Assembly: GCA_943324055.2 (NCBI GenBank)
Contig: CALPKD020000109.1
Span: 1 to 5,635 of the forward strand
DNA length: 5,635 nt
Source of the DNA: Chitinophaga pinensis
Lineage (GTDB): Bacteria; Bacteroidota; Bacteroidia; Chitinophagales; Chitinophagaceae
Direction: 5' to 3'
Positions 1 through 5,635 of the stretch are shown here, in pieces. Both the position numbers and the translations under genes were made by a program. The stretch's first letter is position 1, and the number at the start of each line of letters is the position of its first letter. Under the pieces are notes generated by a model. It was given only the letters and a program-made list of their open reading frames with translations, was not told the DNA's origin and ran no database searches.

Positions 1-1730
1 TTAGCCAAAGGGAATCCACCGCCACCATTTGCATATGACAAGTTGTAGAGGTTTGCGGGTTGTGTTCCTGGAGTAGTTAATGTACCTGCAGAAGCATAAA
101 AATCAGCTAAGCTATTAAAACGGTAAACTCCCTCATAACTTGGAGAGAAACCATTACTATATTTTTTATAAGAAGATTGGATACCAAAAGTAAACTCATG
201 TTTTCCTGCATAAGCAGAAATCACATCGTTAAATTGGAATATATCTGTATTTAATACGTTGCCATAAGAATACAATTCATAACCGAATGACGTGAATGGC
301 TTGCTAGTTACACCAGCACTACCATCTAAGATATCCACCATTGGAAATTCACCACCAGACAATGAACTTCTGTAATCTCTCATTGCAGTGTATCCAACTT
401 GCATTTTATTGCTAATACGGTTGCTCATTTTAGAATTCAACTCAGCGATAAATATATTTGCATCGTTGTTGATTACATAACCAGCACCGTAAAACGGCAT
501 TGAAGTTGCTCCAGGAGCTCTTGTACTTACAGAACCACTATTAGATGGCGCCTTATCGCTTGAAGATTTTAAATAGCTATACTTGAATGAAAAAGTATTT
601 GCTTGATCAATGTTCCAATCCAACTTGACTGTTAAACGCTTTGATTTATCAACATAAGAATATCCTTCAAATGCACCTGGATCGTAATTGTATTTTGCTT
701 TCAAGAAAGTAGATAAAGCAGTTAAATCTGCAGCATTTGCAGCAGAAACACTTGAAGTGTTTGCTGGTTTGCTTGCAGTTGATGCAGTCCAACTTGTACC
801 TGGAAGTGTTTTAGATTCTTGCTCCCCGTTTACAAATAAGAATAATTTGTTTTTGATAATTGCACCACCAACAGAAAACCCTTTTAAGTCATAGGTAAAG
901 TTATCTTTAGGCACTTCAATTGTATAAGGTGCAGCATTTACTTTATATCCTTGTAAATCTTTATTTTTAAAATATTGATAAACTGATCCAGAAGTAACGT
1001 TTGTACCACTTCTAGATACTGAGTTAATTCCACCACCAATAAATCCTCCTTGACGCACGTCAAATGGAGAAGTGTTTACTTGAATTTGCTCAATCGCATC
1101 TAATGAAACGGGTTGTGCATTTGCCTGACCACCAATATCACCAGATAAACCAAATGAATTATTAAAGTTCGCACCATCAATTGTGATATTATTTAATTGA
1201 TTGCTTTGGCCACCAAAAGAACCACTATTATAAGTAGGTGTTAGTTTGACGATATCCCTATAAGAACGAGTAACAGTTGGCAAACTTGTAATTTGATTTC
1301 TATTAAATGTCTCTTGAGAACCTGTTCTTGAATTGTTAAACACTTTATCTTGTCTACCTGAAGTAACAACAACTTCTTTCAAAGTACTAGCGTTTTCAGA
1401 CAAGTTAAAATTTGCTTTGTAAGCTTGGCCTAATAACAAATTGATATCATCTTGCTTATCATTCTTATATCCAACATAAGAAACTACAAGTAAGTAAGGA
1501 CCACCAATTTTTAAGTTATTTAAGTTGTATCTACCGTCAGTACGCGTAGTAGTTACATACTTAGTTCCTGTAGGTTGGTGTGTTGCAGTCACTGTAACTC
1601 CAGCTAAACCTGCGTTTCCACCTGTTACTAAGCCTTGTATCTCTGCTGTTGTCTCCTGTCCGTTTACTTTAATAATAGATATTAAAATAACCAATAACAT
1701 AGACAATGCTTGTTTTAAAACACTTTTCAT
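1..1730 (-). CDS. Oar-like TonB-dependent outer-membrane receptor with N-terminal carboxypeptidase-regulatory-like domain (C-terminus beyond window)
   Basis: My reverse-strand translation gives 576 uninterrupted residues from an ATG at 1730-1728 to the left edge, so the C-terminal part is missing. Residues 1-24 are a signal peptide (basic start, then MLLVILISII, predicted cleavage at VNG|Q). Residues about 27-112 form a carboxypeptidase-regulatory-like beta-sandwich (DGRYNL, VSYVGYKN). It is followed by a TonB-box-like stretch, LKEVVVTSG (117-125). The plug spans about 130-245, with ITIDGANFNNSFGL (183-196) and the motif SPFDVRQGGFIGGGINSVSR (221-240), which is typical of Oar-type receptors. 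After that the aromatic-rich alternating strands of the beta-barrel begin. By family knowledge, such receptors are gated by TonB/ExbBD and move large substrates (peptides, glycans or secreted proteins) across the outer membrane. The substrate cannot be told. Full-length members usually run near 1000 residues, so roughly half is visible. No SusD partner lies next to it, which fits the Oar subtype rather than SusC. The leader shows no Shine-Dalgarno sequence. Confidence 0.9.
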   Translation of the reverse strand, partial: MKSVLKQALSMLLVILISIIKVNGQETTAEIQGLVTGGNAGLAGVTVTATHQPTGTKYVTTTRTDGRYNLNNLKIGGPYLLVVSYVGYKNDKQDDINLLLGQAYKANFNLSENASTLKEVVVTSGRQDKVFNNSRTGSQETFNRNQITSLPTVTRSYRDIVKLTPTYNSGSFGGQSNQLNNITIDGANFNNSFGLSGDIGGQANAQPVSLDAIEQIQVNTSPFDVRQGGFIGGGINSVSRSGTNVTSGSVYQYFKNKDLQGYKVNAAPYTIEVPKDNFTYDLKGFSVGGAIIKNKLFLFVNGEQESKTLPGTSWTASTASKPANTSSVSAANAADLTALSTFLKAKYNYDPGAFEGYSYVDKSKRLTVKLDWNIDQANTFSFKYSYLKSSSDKAPSNSGSVSTRAPGATSMPFYGAGYVINNDANIFIAELNSKMSNRISNKMQVGYTAMRDYRSSLSGGEFPMVDILDGSAGVTSKPFTSFGYELYSYGNVLNTDIFQFNDVISAYAGKHEFTFGIQSSYKKYSNGFSPSYEGVYRFNSLADFYASAGTLTTPGTQPANLYNLSYANGGGGFPLA

Positions 1731-1800
1731 TTTGTAAGGTATTATTGTTTACGATTAAAGTGCGAATTTAAACTAAAAGTTGCTAATTATGAACACTTCC

Positions 1801-1819
1801 AGTTAACAAATCATTAACT
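1801..1819. repeat. Inverted repeat AGTTAA-N7-TTAACT upstream of the receptor gene
   Basis: The sequence reads AGTTAA, seven bases (CAAATCA), then TTAACT, a 6-bp perfect inverted repeat about 70 bp upstream of the receptor start codon. It could be an operator half-site pair, but in such AT-rich DNA a 6-bp repeat can arise by chance. Confidence 0.3.
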
Positions 1820-1874
1820 AAATGTTCTACGGTGATTAAAAAGATAAACGAAAATAATATACAGCTACTATTCA

Positions 1875-1890
1875 ATACTATATATAGTAT
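1875..1890. repeat. Perfect 16-bp palindrome ATACTATATATAGTAT
   Basis: ATACTATATATAGTAT equals its own reverse complement over all 16 bases, and the symmetry stops at 1874/1891. It sits in the middle of the divergent intergenic region, about 145 bp from the receptor start and 210 bp from the kinase-like start. The conserved outer ATACT/AGTAT arms suggest a dimeric regulator site. A cruciform or chance TA-rich symmetry is the alternative. Confidence 0.45.
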
Positions 1891-2016
1891 ATTTTAGTTT
1901 AATATATATAAATTATTTTAAGGTTTTTCTATCGTTTTATGCGTCTTCTTGACACCTAATTGGGGCTGTTGTTTTAACACATGGTAAAATTTATTATATA
2001 TGCGGTCTGAACTTCA

Positions 2017-2048
2017 TTGTTCCTTTAAACAAGCGCAAATACGTTTTG
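2017..2048 (+). promoter_or_regulatory. Candidate Bacteroidota-type promoter for the kinase-like gene
   Basis: TTG at 2017-2019 is followed after 20 bases by TACGTTTTG at 2040-2048. The second element matches the Bacteroidota -7 consensus TAnnTTTG with one extra or altered T, and the spacing suits the -33/-7 pair of the housekeeping sigma factor. Transcription would start near 2053, giving a leader of roughly 45-50 nt before the ATG at 2101. The -7 box overlaps an inverted repeat (2034-2050). This is a pattern match only. Confidence 0.3.
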
Positions 2049-2050
2049 CG
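2034..2050. repeat. Inverted repeat CGCAAA-N5-TTTGCG over the candidate -7 box
   Basis: CGCAAA (2034-2039) and TTTGCG (2045-2050) are perfect inverted complements separated by TACGT. The repeat is GC-richer than its surroundings and covers the candidate -7 element, so a protein bound here would occlude the promoter. An overlapping second pairing, CGTTTT (2042-2047) with AAAACG (2062-2067), is also possible. Confidence 0.35.
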
Positions 2051-2075
2051 GGTTTAGTTCAAAAACGCACTAAAA

Positions 2076-2117
2076 ATGGTAAATTTAGATCTAGCTATCT
2101 ATGATAAATTTTTTTGA
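2076..2117 (+). other. Short leader ORF overlapping the kinase-like start in another frame
   Basis: ATG at 2076 opens a 13-codon frame (MVNLDLAIYDKFF, then TGA at 2115-2117) that overlaps the start codon at 2101 in a different frame. It ends immediately after the T7 run at 2109-2115. Loss of one T would join it in frame to the downstream gene at Asp6, giving a 378-residue protein. It may be a coupling leader, the true N-terminus hidden by a homopolymer error, or meaningless. A stop at 2055-2057 bounds the frame upstream. Confidence 0.3.
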
Positions 2118-3213
2118 CTATACCAATAAGCCAGTTGACGCAGAGAAGCCCTCTAGGAAGAAAATTATATTCCCCATTAATTCAAAGCTACGCGGCTACC
2201 TGTCACAATACAGGCGAGAGGTTACCTTACCGGTAACGTATAAGGATTTAGAACGCTACACTTTTTCGGCACCGCTCTTAGATAAAAACGGGAATGACAC
2301 CAGTTGGGAAAAGGTCTCTTACGATTCCAAACAATGGGAACACCTTAGAGAGAGCTTGGTTAAAATTTATGCAATCCTAAAAACAGAAGGAGATACTAGT
2401 TTGATTAATCACTTAGATGTGGCAAGAATTGATTTTTGTTATTTTGGAAACAGTCAGCCCTTTAGAATTAGAATTGTCAACAAACTCAATGACAACTATG
2501 ACCATTATTATATCAAGCGTGCCGATGCAAGTAGGGTGTATGGCTTAGAATTAGAACACTTGTTGTCACCAAACCGGATTACCTATTTCACTCATTTTGA
2601 CACTTTAGTGGAAGAACATATACCGGGCATACCAGGTGATATTTTTATAAAAGAATATTTAAACAATTCAAATACTAATTTAACAAGGCTTGCAAAAGAA
2701 TTCGTAAAATTTAACGAGCGTTGTTTTGTACAATTATTAGGGGACATGCGATCGTATAATTTTGTAGTCAATATTATTCCAGATATTGAAGATACACAAT
2801 ACAGAATTAGGGCAATCGATTTTGATCAGCAATCTTATGAGGGGAGAAAAAATTTATACCTGCCTCAATTTTTTAAAGAAAATAAGGAATTGGTAGATGT
2901 AGTGATTAAACAATTGGACAATGATTCTATAGCACAATATCAGGCCGAAGAACGCACTATGATGACATTTCGCCTAGCATCTGCCAGATATAGAATTCTG
3001 GAATTGTTTGATATTATGTGCGCGGATACAATTTCACTTCCTGAAAAAATTGAACAGCTAAAATCCGAACTTGCAAAACATTTTAAAGAGCAATCCTCCT
3101 ACAACCGCGCAAAAACAATGGGGCAGTTAGTCAAAAGACATTTAAAACAAATGTTGCAGAAAAATTTAATCTTAGTGCCTAAGCGTAAAAATCAAACAGG
3201 CTACAGTGATTAG
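2101..3213 (+). CDS. Divergent protein-kinase-like-fold protein (putative phosphotransferase)
   Basis: I do not recognise a named family for these 370 residues. There is no signal peptide or membrane segment, so it is probably cytoplasmic. The middle reads like a protein kinase/aminoglycoside phosphotransferase core. HYYIKRA places Lys139 as the ATP-binding lysine, and Glu150 or Glu152 as the helix-C partner. LVEEHIPGIPGD (169-180) resembles the hinge. LLGDMRSYN gives Asp215 and Asn220 at the catalytic-loop spacing D-x4-N. RAIDFDQQ gives Asp240 in the metal-binding DFG position. The His of the usual HGD/HRD is Leu213, and no clear glycine-rich loop is seen. Residues 1-110 and the basic, probably helical 265-370 are extensions without visible homology. 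The start at 2101 is the first ATG in frame. An out-of-frame ATG at 2076 and a T7 run make the N-terminus uncertain. The gene stands alone, divergent from the receptor gene and convergent with the glycosidase gene, so context does not reveal its substrate. The coding frame is very likely real. The kinase-fold assignment is inference. Confidence 0.85.
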   Translation: MINFFDYTNKPVDAEKPSRKKIIFPINSKLRGYLSQYRREVTLPVTYKDLERYTFSAPLLDKNGNDTSWEKVSYDSKQWEHLRESLVKIYAILKTEGDTSLINHLDVARIDFCYFGNSQPFRIRIVNKLNDNYDHYYIKRADASRVYGLELEHLLSPNRITYFTHFDTLVEEHIPGIPGDIFIKEYLNNSNTNLTRLAKEFVKFNERCFVQLLGDMRSYNFVVNIIPDIEDTQYRIRAIDFDQQSYEGRKNLYLPQFFKENKELVDVVIKQLDNDSIAQYQAEERTMMTFRLASARYRILELFDIMCADTISLPEKIEQLKSELAKHFKEQSSYNRAKTMGQLVKRHLKQMLQKNLILVPKRKNQTGYSD

Positions 3214-3254
3214 TTTTTTATGTGCGCCATAAGATTGAAATAATTGTGACAAGT

Positions 3255-4193
3255 TTACTCCTTTACATAAAAAACAGCAGGCACCGGTCTTTCACCTGTT
3301 GGATCCGAAGGCTTAATGGTTTCTTTGCCATTTACTAGTAAGCAACTACTCCCACCACCGTCTAAATTAATGCCTTCTACACAACCAAGATTTAATAATA
3401 GAGAAGCCGTTTCACCAAGGGTTGCACCAACAGCTATGCCTTTCATGCGACCTTGAATGGCTAGTATTATTAAGTTACCATCTCTTGTGTAACCCATTGC
3501 TGTTCTTGGATGACGGTCGTTAATCGCTTTTCCTGCGAATTTTTTTTCTTCCTCATTACTTATTTTTAGTTGCGCATCTCTTATTAATACCGGACCACCA
3601 CCAACAGCCCATTTTACATTCCAAGGCTTTAAATTATTTAAGCGACTATTATTAAATGGAAGAATTGAACTTGAATCTCTAAACGAACCCATTGGATTAG
3701 ATTGGAAGTATACTTTGTCCATTGCAGAATCGGTATAAGTATAAGCAATGTCTAATTGATTTGGTTTCACCATTCCCAATGCAGATGCAAGTACATGTGC
3801 ATAGGTGAGTGTGTCTTTTCCTTTACCTGGAATACTATGCATATTATAGGCAACCGTTTTTCCATCCCGTACCACAATATTTAAATTGGTATTGTTCTTA
3901 AATTCAAAGAAGGATGCGTTCACTACCACCAAAGGCGATTGTAACCGATTGTAAAATTGCATCGGAGTTAAGCGTCTGTATAAAGTGGTGTCGGTATCTA
4001 GATGAAGCGAGTTGTCCTTTGTATTGACTTGCACATAAAATGCACGAAAGGCGCTGTCATTATATGTACCCTCCCATTCAAAAACTTTTACACTTTCTGT
4101 TTGTAGACCAAACACATCTGAGACATTCTTCCATTGAGCGTTTGCTTGTATAAACAATATTCCCATTAACAGAACCAATAATGATTTCTTCAT
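3255..4193 (-). CDS. Secreted phosphodiester glycosidase (NAGPA-type) domain protein
   Basis: The 312-residue protein starts with a signal peptide (MKKSLLVLLMGILFIQANA|Q, cleavage after residue 19), so it is exported, probably to the periplasm or outside. The rest matches the phosphodiester glycosidase family (NAGPA, Pfam PF09992), whose mammalian member uncovers mannose-6-phosphate tags by removing N-acetylglucosamine. Bacterial members are often annotated as exopolysaccharide-related. Visible family signatures are VVVNASFFEF (89-98), WAVGGGPVLI (195-204), NDRHPRTAMGYTRDG (225-239), LAIQGR (244-249), ATLGETASLLLNLGC (257-271), NLDGGGSSCLLVNG (276-289) and the terminal RPVPAVFYV. The glycine-rich Asp278 loop and Arg227-His-Pro-Arg230 are likely at the active site. 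Length and order fit a complete single-domain member. A -7-like box lies about 20 bp upstream of the ATG. It is transcribed separately from the gene to its right (terminator between them) and converges on the kinase-like gene with a 41-bp gap. The natural substrate is unknown. Confidence 0.88.
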   Translation of the reverse strand: MKKSLLVLLMGILFIQANAQWKNVSDVFGLQTESVKVFEWEGTYNDSAFRAFYVQVNTKDNSLHLDTDTTLYRRLTPMQFYNRLQSPLVVVNASFFEFKNNTNLNIVVRDGKTVAYNMHSIPGKGKDTLTYAHVLASALGMVKPNQLDIAYTYTDSAMDKVYFQSNPMGSFRDSSSILPFNNSRLNNLKPWNVKWAVGGGPVLIRDAQLKISNEEEKKFAGKAINDRHPRTAMGYTRDGNLIILAIQGRMKGIAVGATLGETASLLLNLGCVEGINLDGGGSSCLLVNGKETIKPSDPTGERPVPAVFYVKE

Positions 4194-4211
4194 TGTAAAT
4201 TATTTGATGGT

Positions 4212-4219
4212 CAAATTTA
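4212..4219 (-). promoter_or_regulatory. Candidate -7 promoter box TAAATTTG of the phosphodiester glycosidase gene
   Basis: On the minus strand TAAATTTG matches the Bacteroidota -7 consensus TAnnTTTG exactly and sits 18 bp upstream of the start codon at 4193, implying a very short leader. No TTTG lies at the expected -33 distance; the nearest (complement of 4251-4254) is 31 bp away, so this may be a weak or regulated promoter or a chance match. A separate promoter is required here because a terminator lies just upstream. Confidence 0.4.
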
Positions 4220-4279
4220 TTCTAATTTCATTCCCTTACCGCATTTATTTCAAATGTGTAAATAGGGTTATTTGTTCAA

Positions 4280-4317
4280 AAAAAAAGGCTGACTCGTTTA
4301 AGAATCAGCCTTTTTTT
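4280..4317 (-). terminator. Intrinsic terminator of the SusD-like/DUF4397-like operon
   Basis: GGCTGA (4287-4292) pairs with TCAGCC (4305-4310), and the stem is extended by A7 against T7 on the outside. The loop region is 12 bases, within which TC/GA can add two pairs after one mismatch. Read on the minus strand, it begins 13 bases after the stop codon at 4331 and ends in a run of nine T. It can also act on the plus strand (T7), but no plus-strand gene runs into it. Confidence 0.9.
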
Positions 4318-4330
4318 AAATCAGTATAGC

Positions 4331-5116
4331 TTATTGATTAGCAAAGGTAACGAGTGACCTTCCTTTTGTGCCAGTTGTAAGCACACCAGGTAATCCTTTG
4401 TAAACTAGCGTGTAAGCCCTGTTTCTGCCCAATGGGTTTGATGCAGTGCTTAGCCTAGCTAATTCAAACATGCTGCCTGCTCTTCTAACGATTAAAGTGT
4501 CTGTTACAAAATTGTAAGGTTGAGGAACAAATTCACTTACCGTTCCAGGGCTAACATTATAAAAAATATTACTCGCACGTCTTGTAGAATAAACATCAAC
4601 GTTTTTACCAGCTGTGTCATTCATGATTGCGTTAACAAACCTCATAGTAAAGGTAGTAGTGTCTGAAAACATAAAGTTATCCTCCACAAATATTTGTTTG
4701 CTATTACTTGTGCTTTTTAGCGAATCTGTTATAATAAAAGAATAGTACTTTCCTGCAACAAGTGATTTTGTATAGGTAGCAATCATCAATGAATCTGGAG
4801 TCAAGACACCATTCATCGTTAGTCTAATGATATTATTACCGGCCGGCACAGCTGCATACATATTCGTTACAGATGGAAATAAGGATCCATAGGTTAAAAA
4901 GGCACCATTTAGCTTCATCCCATTTACGTAAACGTTGAAACTATCACTACCATTCACAGCCAGCCTGAATGCTGGGGAAAAATGAGCAATTTTAATAAAT
5001 GCACTTCCTTCAATTGAAGTCTTAGTTGCAATACCGTCAGTAGCTTGTTTAGAACATGACCATAATAGACTACCCATGCTGGTCAATATTAGAAGTAAGT
5101 ATATATTTTTTTTCAT
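4331..5116 (-). CDS. Lipoprotein with two tandem DUF4397-like domains
   Basis: I place the start at ATG 5116-5114, giving 261 residues. It begins a proper lipoprotein signal, MKKNIYLLLILTSMGSLLWS followed by Cys21 (lipobox LWS|C). The upstream ATG at 5164 would add 16 residues before the signal and overlap the preceding gene's stop. The mature part has two similar halves. Half 1 has FIKIAHFSPAF (40-50), DSFNVYVNGMKL (58-69), PAGNNIIRL (91-99) and AGKYYSFIITD (121-131). Half 2 has FTMRFVNAIM (156-165), KNVDVYSTRR (171-180), TDTLIVRRAG (205-214) and GRNRAYTLVYKG (230-241). The (I/F)xxAHxSP...VYVNG pattern is that of DUF4397, a beta-rich domain common in Bacteroidota lipoproteins without known activity. 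It lies 22 bp after a SusD-like gene and just before a strong terminator, so it is the last gene of that operon. It is probably an envelope lipoprotein assisting ligand capture. That role is inferred from position only. Confidence 0.85.
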   Translation of the reverse strand: MKKNIYLLLILTSMGSLLWSCSKQATDGIATKTSIEGSAFIKIAHFSPAFRLAVNGSDSFNVYVNGMKLNGAFLTYGSLFPSVTNMYAAVPAGNNIIRLTMNGVLTPDSLMIATYTKSLVAGKYYSFIITDSLKSTSNSKQIFVEDNFMFSDTTTFTMRFVNAIMNDTAGKNVDVYSTRRASNIFYNVSPGTVSEFVPQPYNFVTDTLIVRRAGSMFELARLSTASNPLGRNRAYTLVYKGLPGVLTTGTKGRSLVTFANQ

Positions 5117-5138
5117 TATGCTTATTTTTATAAATAAT

Positions 5139-5635
5139 TTATTTCTGAGAGAACCACATTTCATATGTATTGTAATCTAAGTTTTGATAGGCGCCGATTC
5201 TGGTTAATTCAGGAACATTATAAAGGTACTCAGAATTGTATCTAGGTCTGCATCGGTATACTAATTTGCCATTGTTGGTAGACATTAAATTTGCACCTGA
5301 TGGTGGAGTAAAATTCGCATAAACTTGTTTGCCTGTTGTAGGGTCCAAGTCCGTATAATGGAACTTTCTCATGTCTGTCCATGTTTGCTGAACGCCCCAT
5401 CCATACAAAGCAATATACTTTTGTAACATGATTTTAGAAAGCGTTAAACCCGAAGCTGCAGGTACCACTGTAGCATTTGTTAAATAAGCCGACTTAACTG
5501 CAGGTGTAATCACATTCGCAGTTGGTATATTTTGCGGGTAGGTAGTCGTTAACATGTCAAAATTTAAGCTTATTGCATTTGTATAAGCTGTCAATGCTAG
5601 CGCGGAATTGCCTTTTCGAAGTGCCGCTTCTGCAA
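5139..5635 (-). CDS. RagB/SusD family nutrient-uptake outer-membrane lipoprotein (C-terminal part only)
   Basis: The frame is open from the right edge to a stop at 5141-5139, giving 164 residues, so the N-terminus with its lipoprotein signal lies outside the window. It begins AEAALRKGNSALALTAYTNA, the helical TPR-like repeat found late in SusD proteins. It continues with KIMLQKYIALYGWGVQQTWT and DMRKFHYTD, matching the SusD pattern of a helix with QK.IALfg followed by W...R. The end, KLVYRCRPRYNSEYLYN followed by NVPEL, resembles the conserved R.RYP.SEY.yN segment near SusD C-termini. SusD-like proteins lid a SusC TonB-dependent transporter and bind glycans or other polymers at the cell surface. 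The SusC partner should be to the right. Whether this is PF07980 or the SusD-like_2 branch (PF12771) cannot be settled from the fragment. A shorter frame starting at a TTG (5594) is not the true start, since coding continues upstream of it. Confidence 0.87.
   Translation of the reverse strand, partial: AEAALRKGNSALALTAYTNAISLNFDMLTTTYPQNIPTANVITPAVKSAYLTNATVVPAASGLTLSKIMLQKYIALYGWGVQQTWTDMRKFHYTDLDPTTGKQVYANFTPPSGANLMSTNNGKLVYRCRPRYNSEYLYNVPELTRIGAYQNLDYNTYEMWFSQK

Larger units (their letters stand above)
1731..2100. other. Divergent AT-rich intergenic region
   Basis: This 370-bp stretch separates the leftward receptor gene from the rightward kinase-like gene and must hold both promoters. 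I find no credible gene longer than a 13-codon leader ORF, and no RNA gene. It contains an AT-only core around 1875-1920, a perfect 16-bp palindrome (1875-1890), inverted repeats at 1801-1819 and 2034-2050, and one candidate promoter for the rightward gene. No good TAnnTTTG box was found for the receptor gene on the minus strand. The nearest is TATTTTCG (complement of 1849-1856), which lacks a properly spaced -33 element. Confidence 0.7.

Noticed and set aside
1..3. TTA at the left edge, readable as a minus-strand stop (TAA)
   Set aside because: It is out of frame with the receptor: the last full codon is 5-3 (Ala) and bases 2-1 begin the next codon, so the gene continues beyond the window.
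688..894. 68-codon plus-strand reading frame
   Set aside because: It lies wholly inside the receptor gene on the opposite strand, where the minus-strand translation has clear family motifs; there is no homology or start-site support.
1525..1737. 70-codon plus-strand reading frame
   Set aside because: It is antisense to the signal peptide and regulatory-like domain of the receptor gene; shadow frame.
1849..1856. TATTTTCG (minus strand) as the receptor -7 promoter box
   Set aside because: One mismatch to TAnnTTTG, and the nearest -33-like TTG is only 16 bp away instead of about 20.
2086..2101. Hairpin TAGAT-N6-ATCTA touching the start codon at 2101
   Set aside because: A 5-bp AT-rich stem is too weak to claim as start-codon sequestration.
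3218..3232. Hairpin TTATG-TGCGC-CATAA in the convergent gap as a terminator
   Set aside because: The stem is only 5 bp and AT-rich, and no T run follows it on either strand (the T run precedes it on the plus strand).
5117..5164. Upstream ATG (5164) as start of the DUF4397-like lipoprotein
   Set aside because: It would put 16 residues ahead of an otherwise perfect lipoprotein signal and overlap the end of the SusD-like gene; ATG at 5116 is better.

Overview
The window is a piece of a Bacteroidota chromosome, most likely from the Sphingobacteriia/Chitinophagia side of the phylum. The sequence is AT-rich. It holds a Carboxypeptidase-regulatory-domain/TonB-dependent receptor of the Oar type, a RagB/SusD-type nutrient-binding lipoprotein, signal peptides ending just before Gln, and start codons with A/T-rich leaders and no Shine-Dalgarno match. 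The genus cannot be fixed from this sequence alone.

Layout, left to right. (1) 1-1730, minus: the N-terminal 576 residues of an Oar-like TonB-dependent outer-membrane receptor, cut by the left window edge. (2) 1731-2100: a 370-bp divergent intergenic region. It is very AT-rich and carries a perfect 16-bp palindrome, two shorter inverted repeats and a candidate Bacteroidota-type promoter for the rightward gene. (3) 2101-3213, plus: a 370-aa protein without obvious family membership. Its central part shows the spaced key residues of the protein-kinase/aminoglycoside-phosphotransferase fold (IK, GDxxxxN, IDFD). (4) 3255-4193, minus: a secreted phosphodiester glycosidase (NAGPA-type) domain protein, convergent with gene 3 and with a near-consensus -7 box just upstream. 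(5) 4280-4317: a strong intrinsic terminator. (6) 4331-5116, minus: a lipoprotein that appears to be two DUF4397-like beta domains in tandem. (7) 5139-5635, minus: the C-terminal 164 residues of a RagB/SusD family lipoprotein, cut by the right edge.

Genes 6 and 7 are 22 bp apart on the same strand and end in the terminator. They therefore look like the tail of a SusC-SusD type uptake operon whose SusC lies to the right of the window, with the DUF4397-like lipoprotein in the position where accessory surface ligand-binding lipoproteins usually sit. Genes 1, 3 and 4 look like single-gene units. Most of the window is envelope and nutrient-uptake biology. The least explained item is the kinase-fold-like protein and its unusual leader, where a T7 run separates two alternative reading-frame starts. 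I see no RNA genes, mobile elements, CRISPR arrays or attachment sites.
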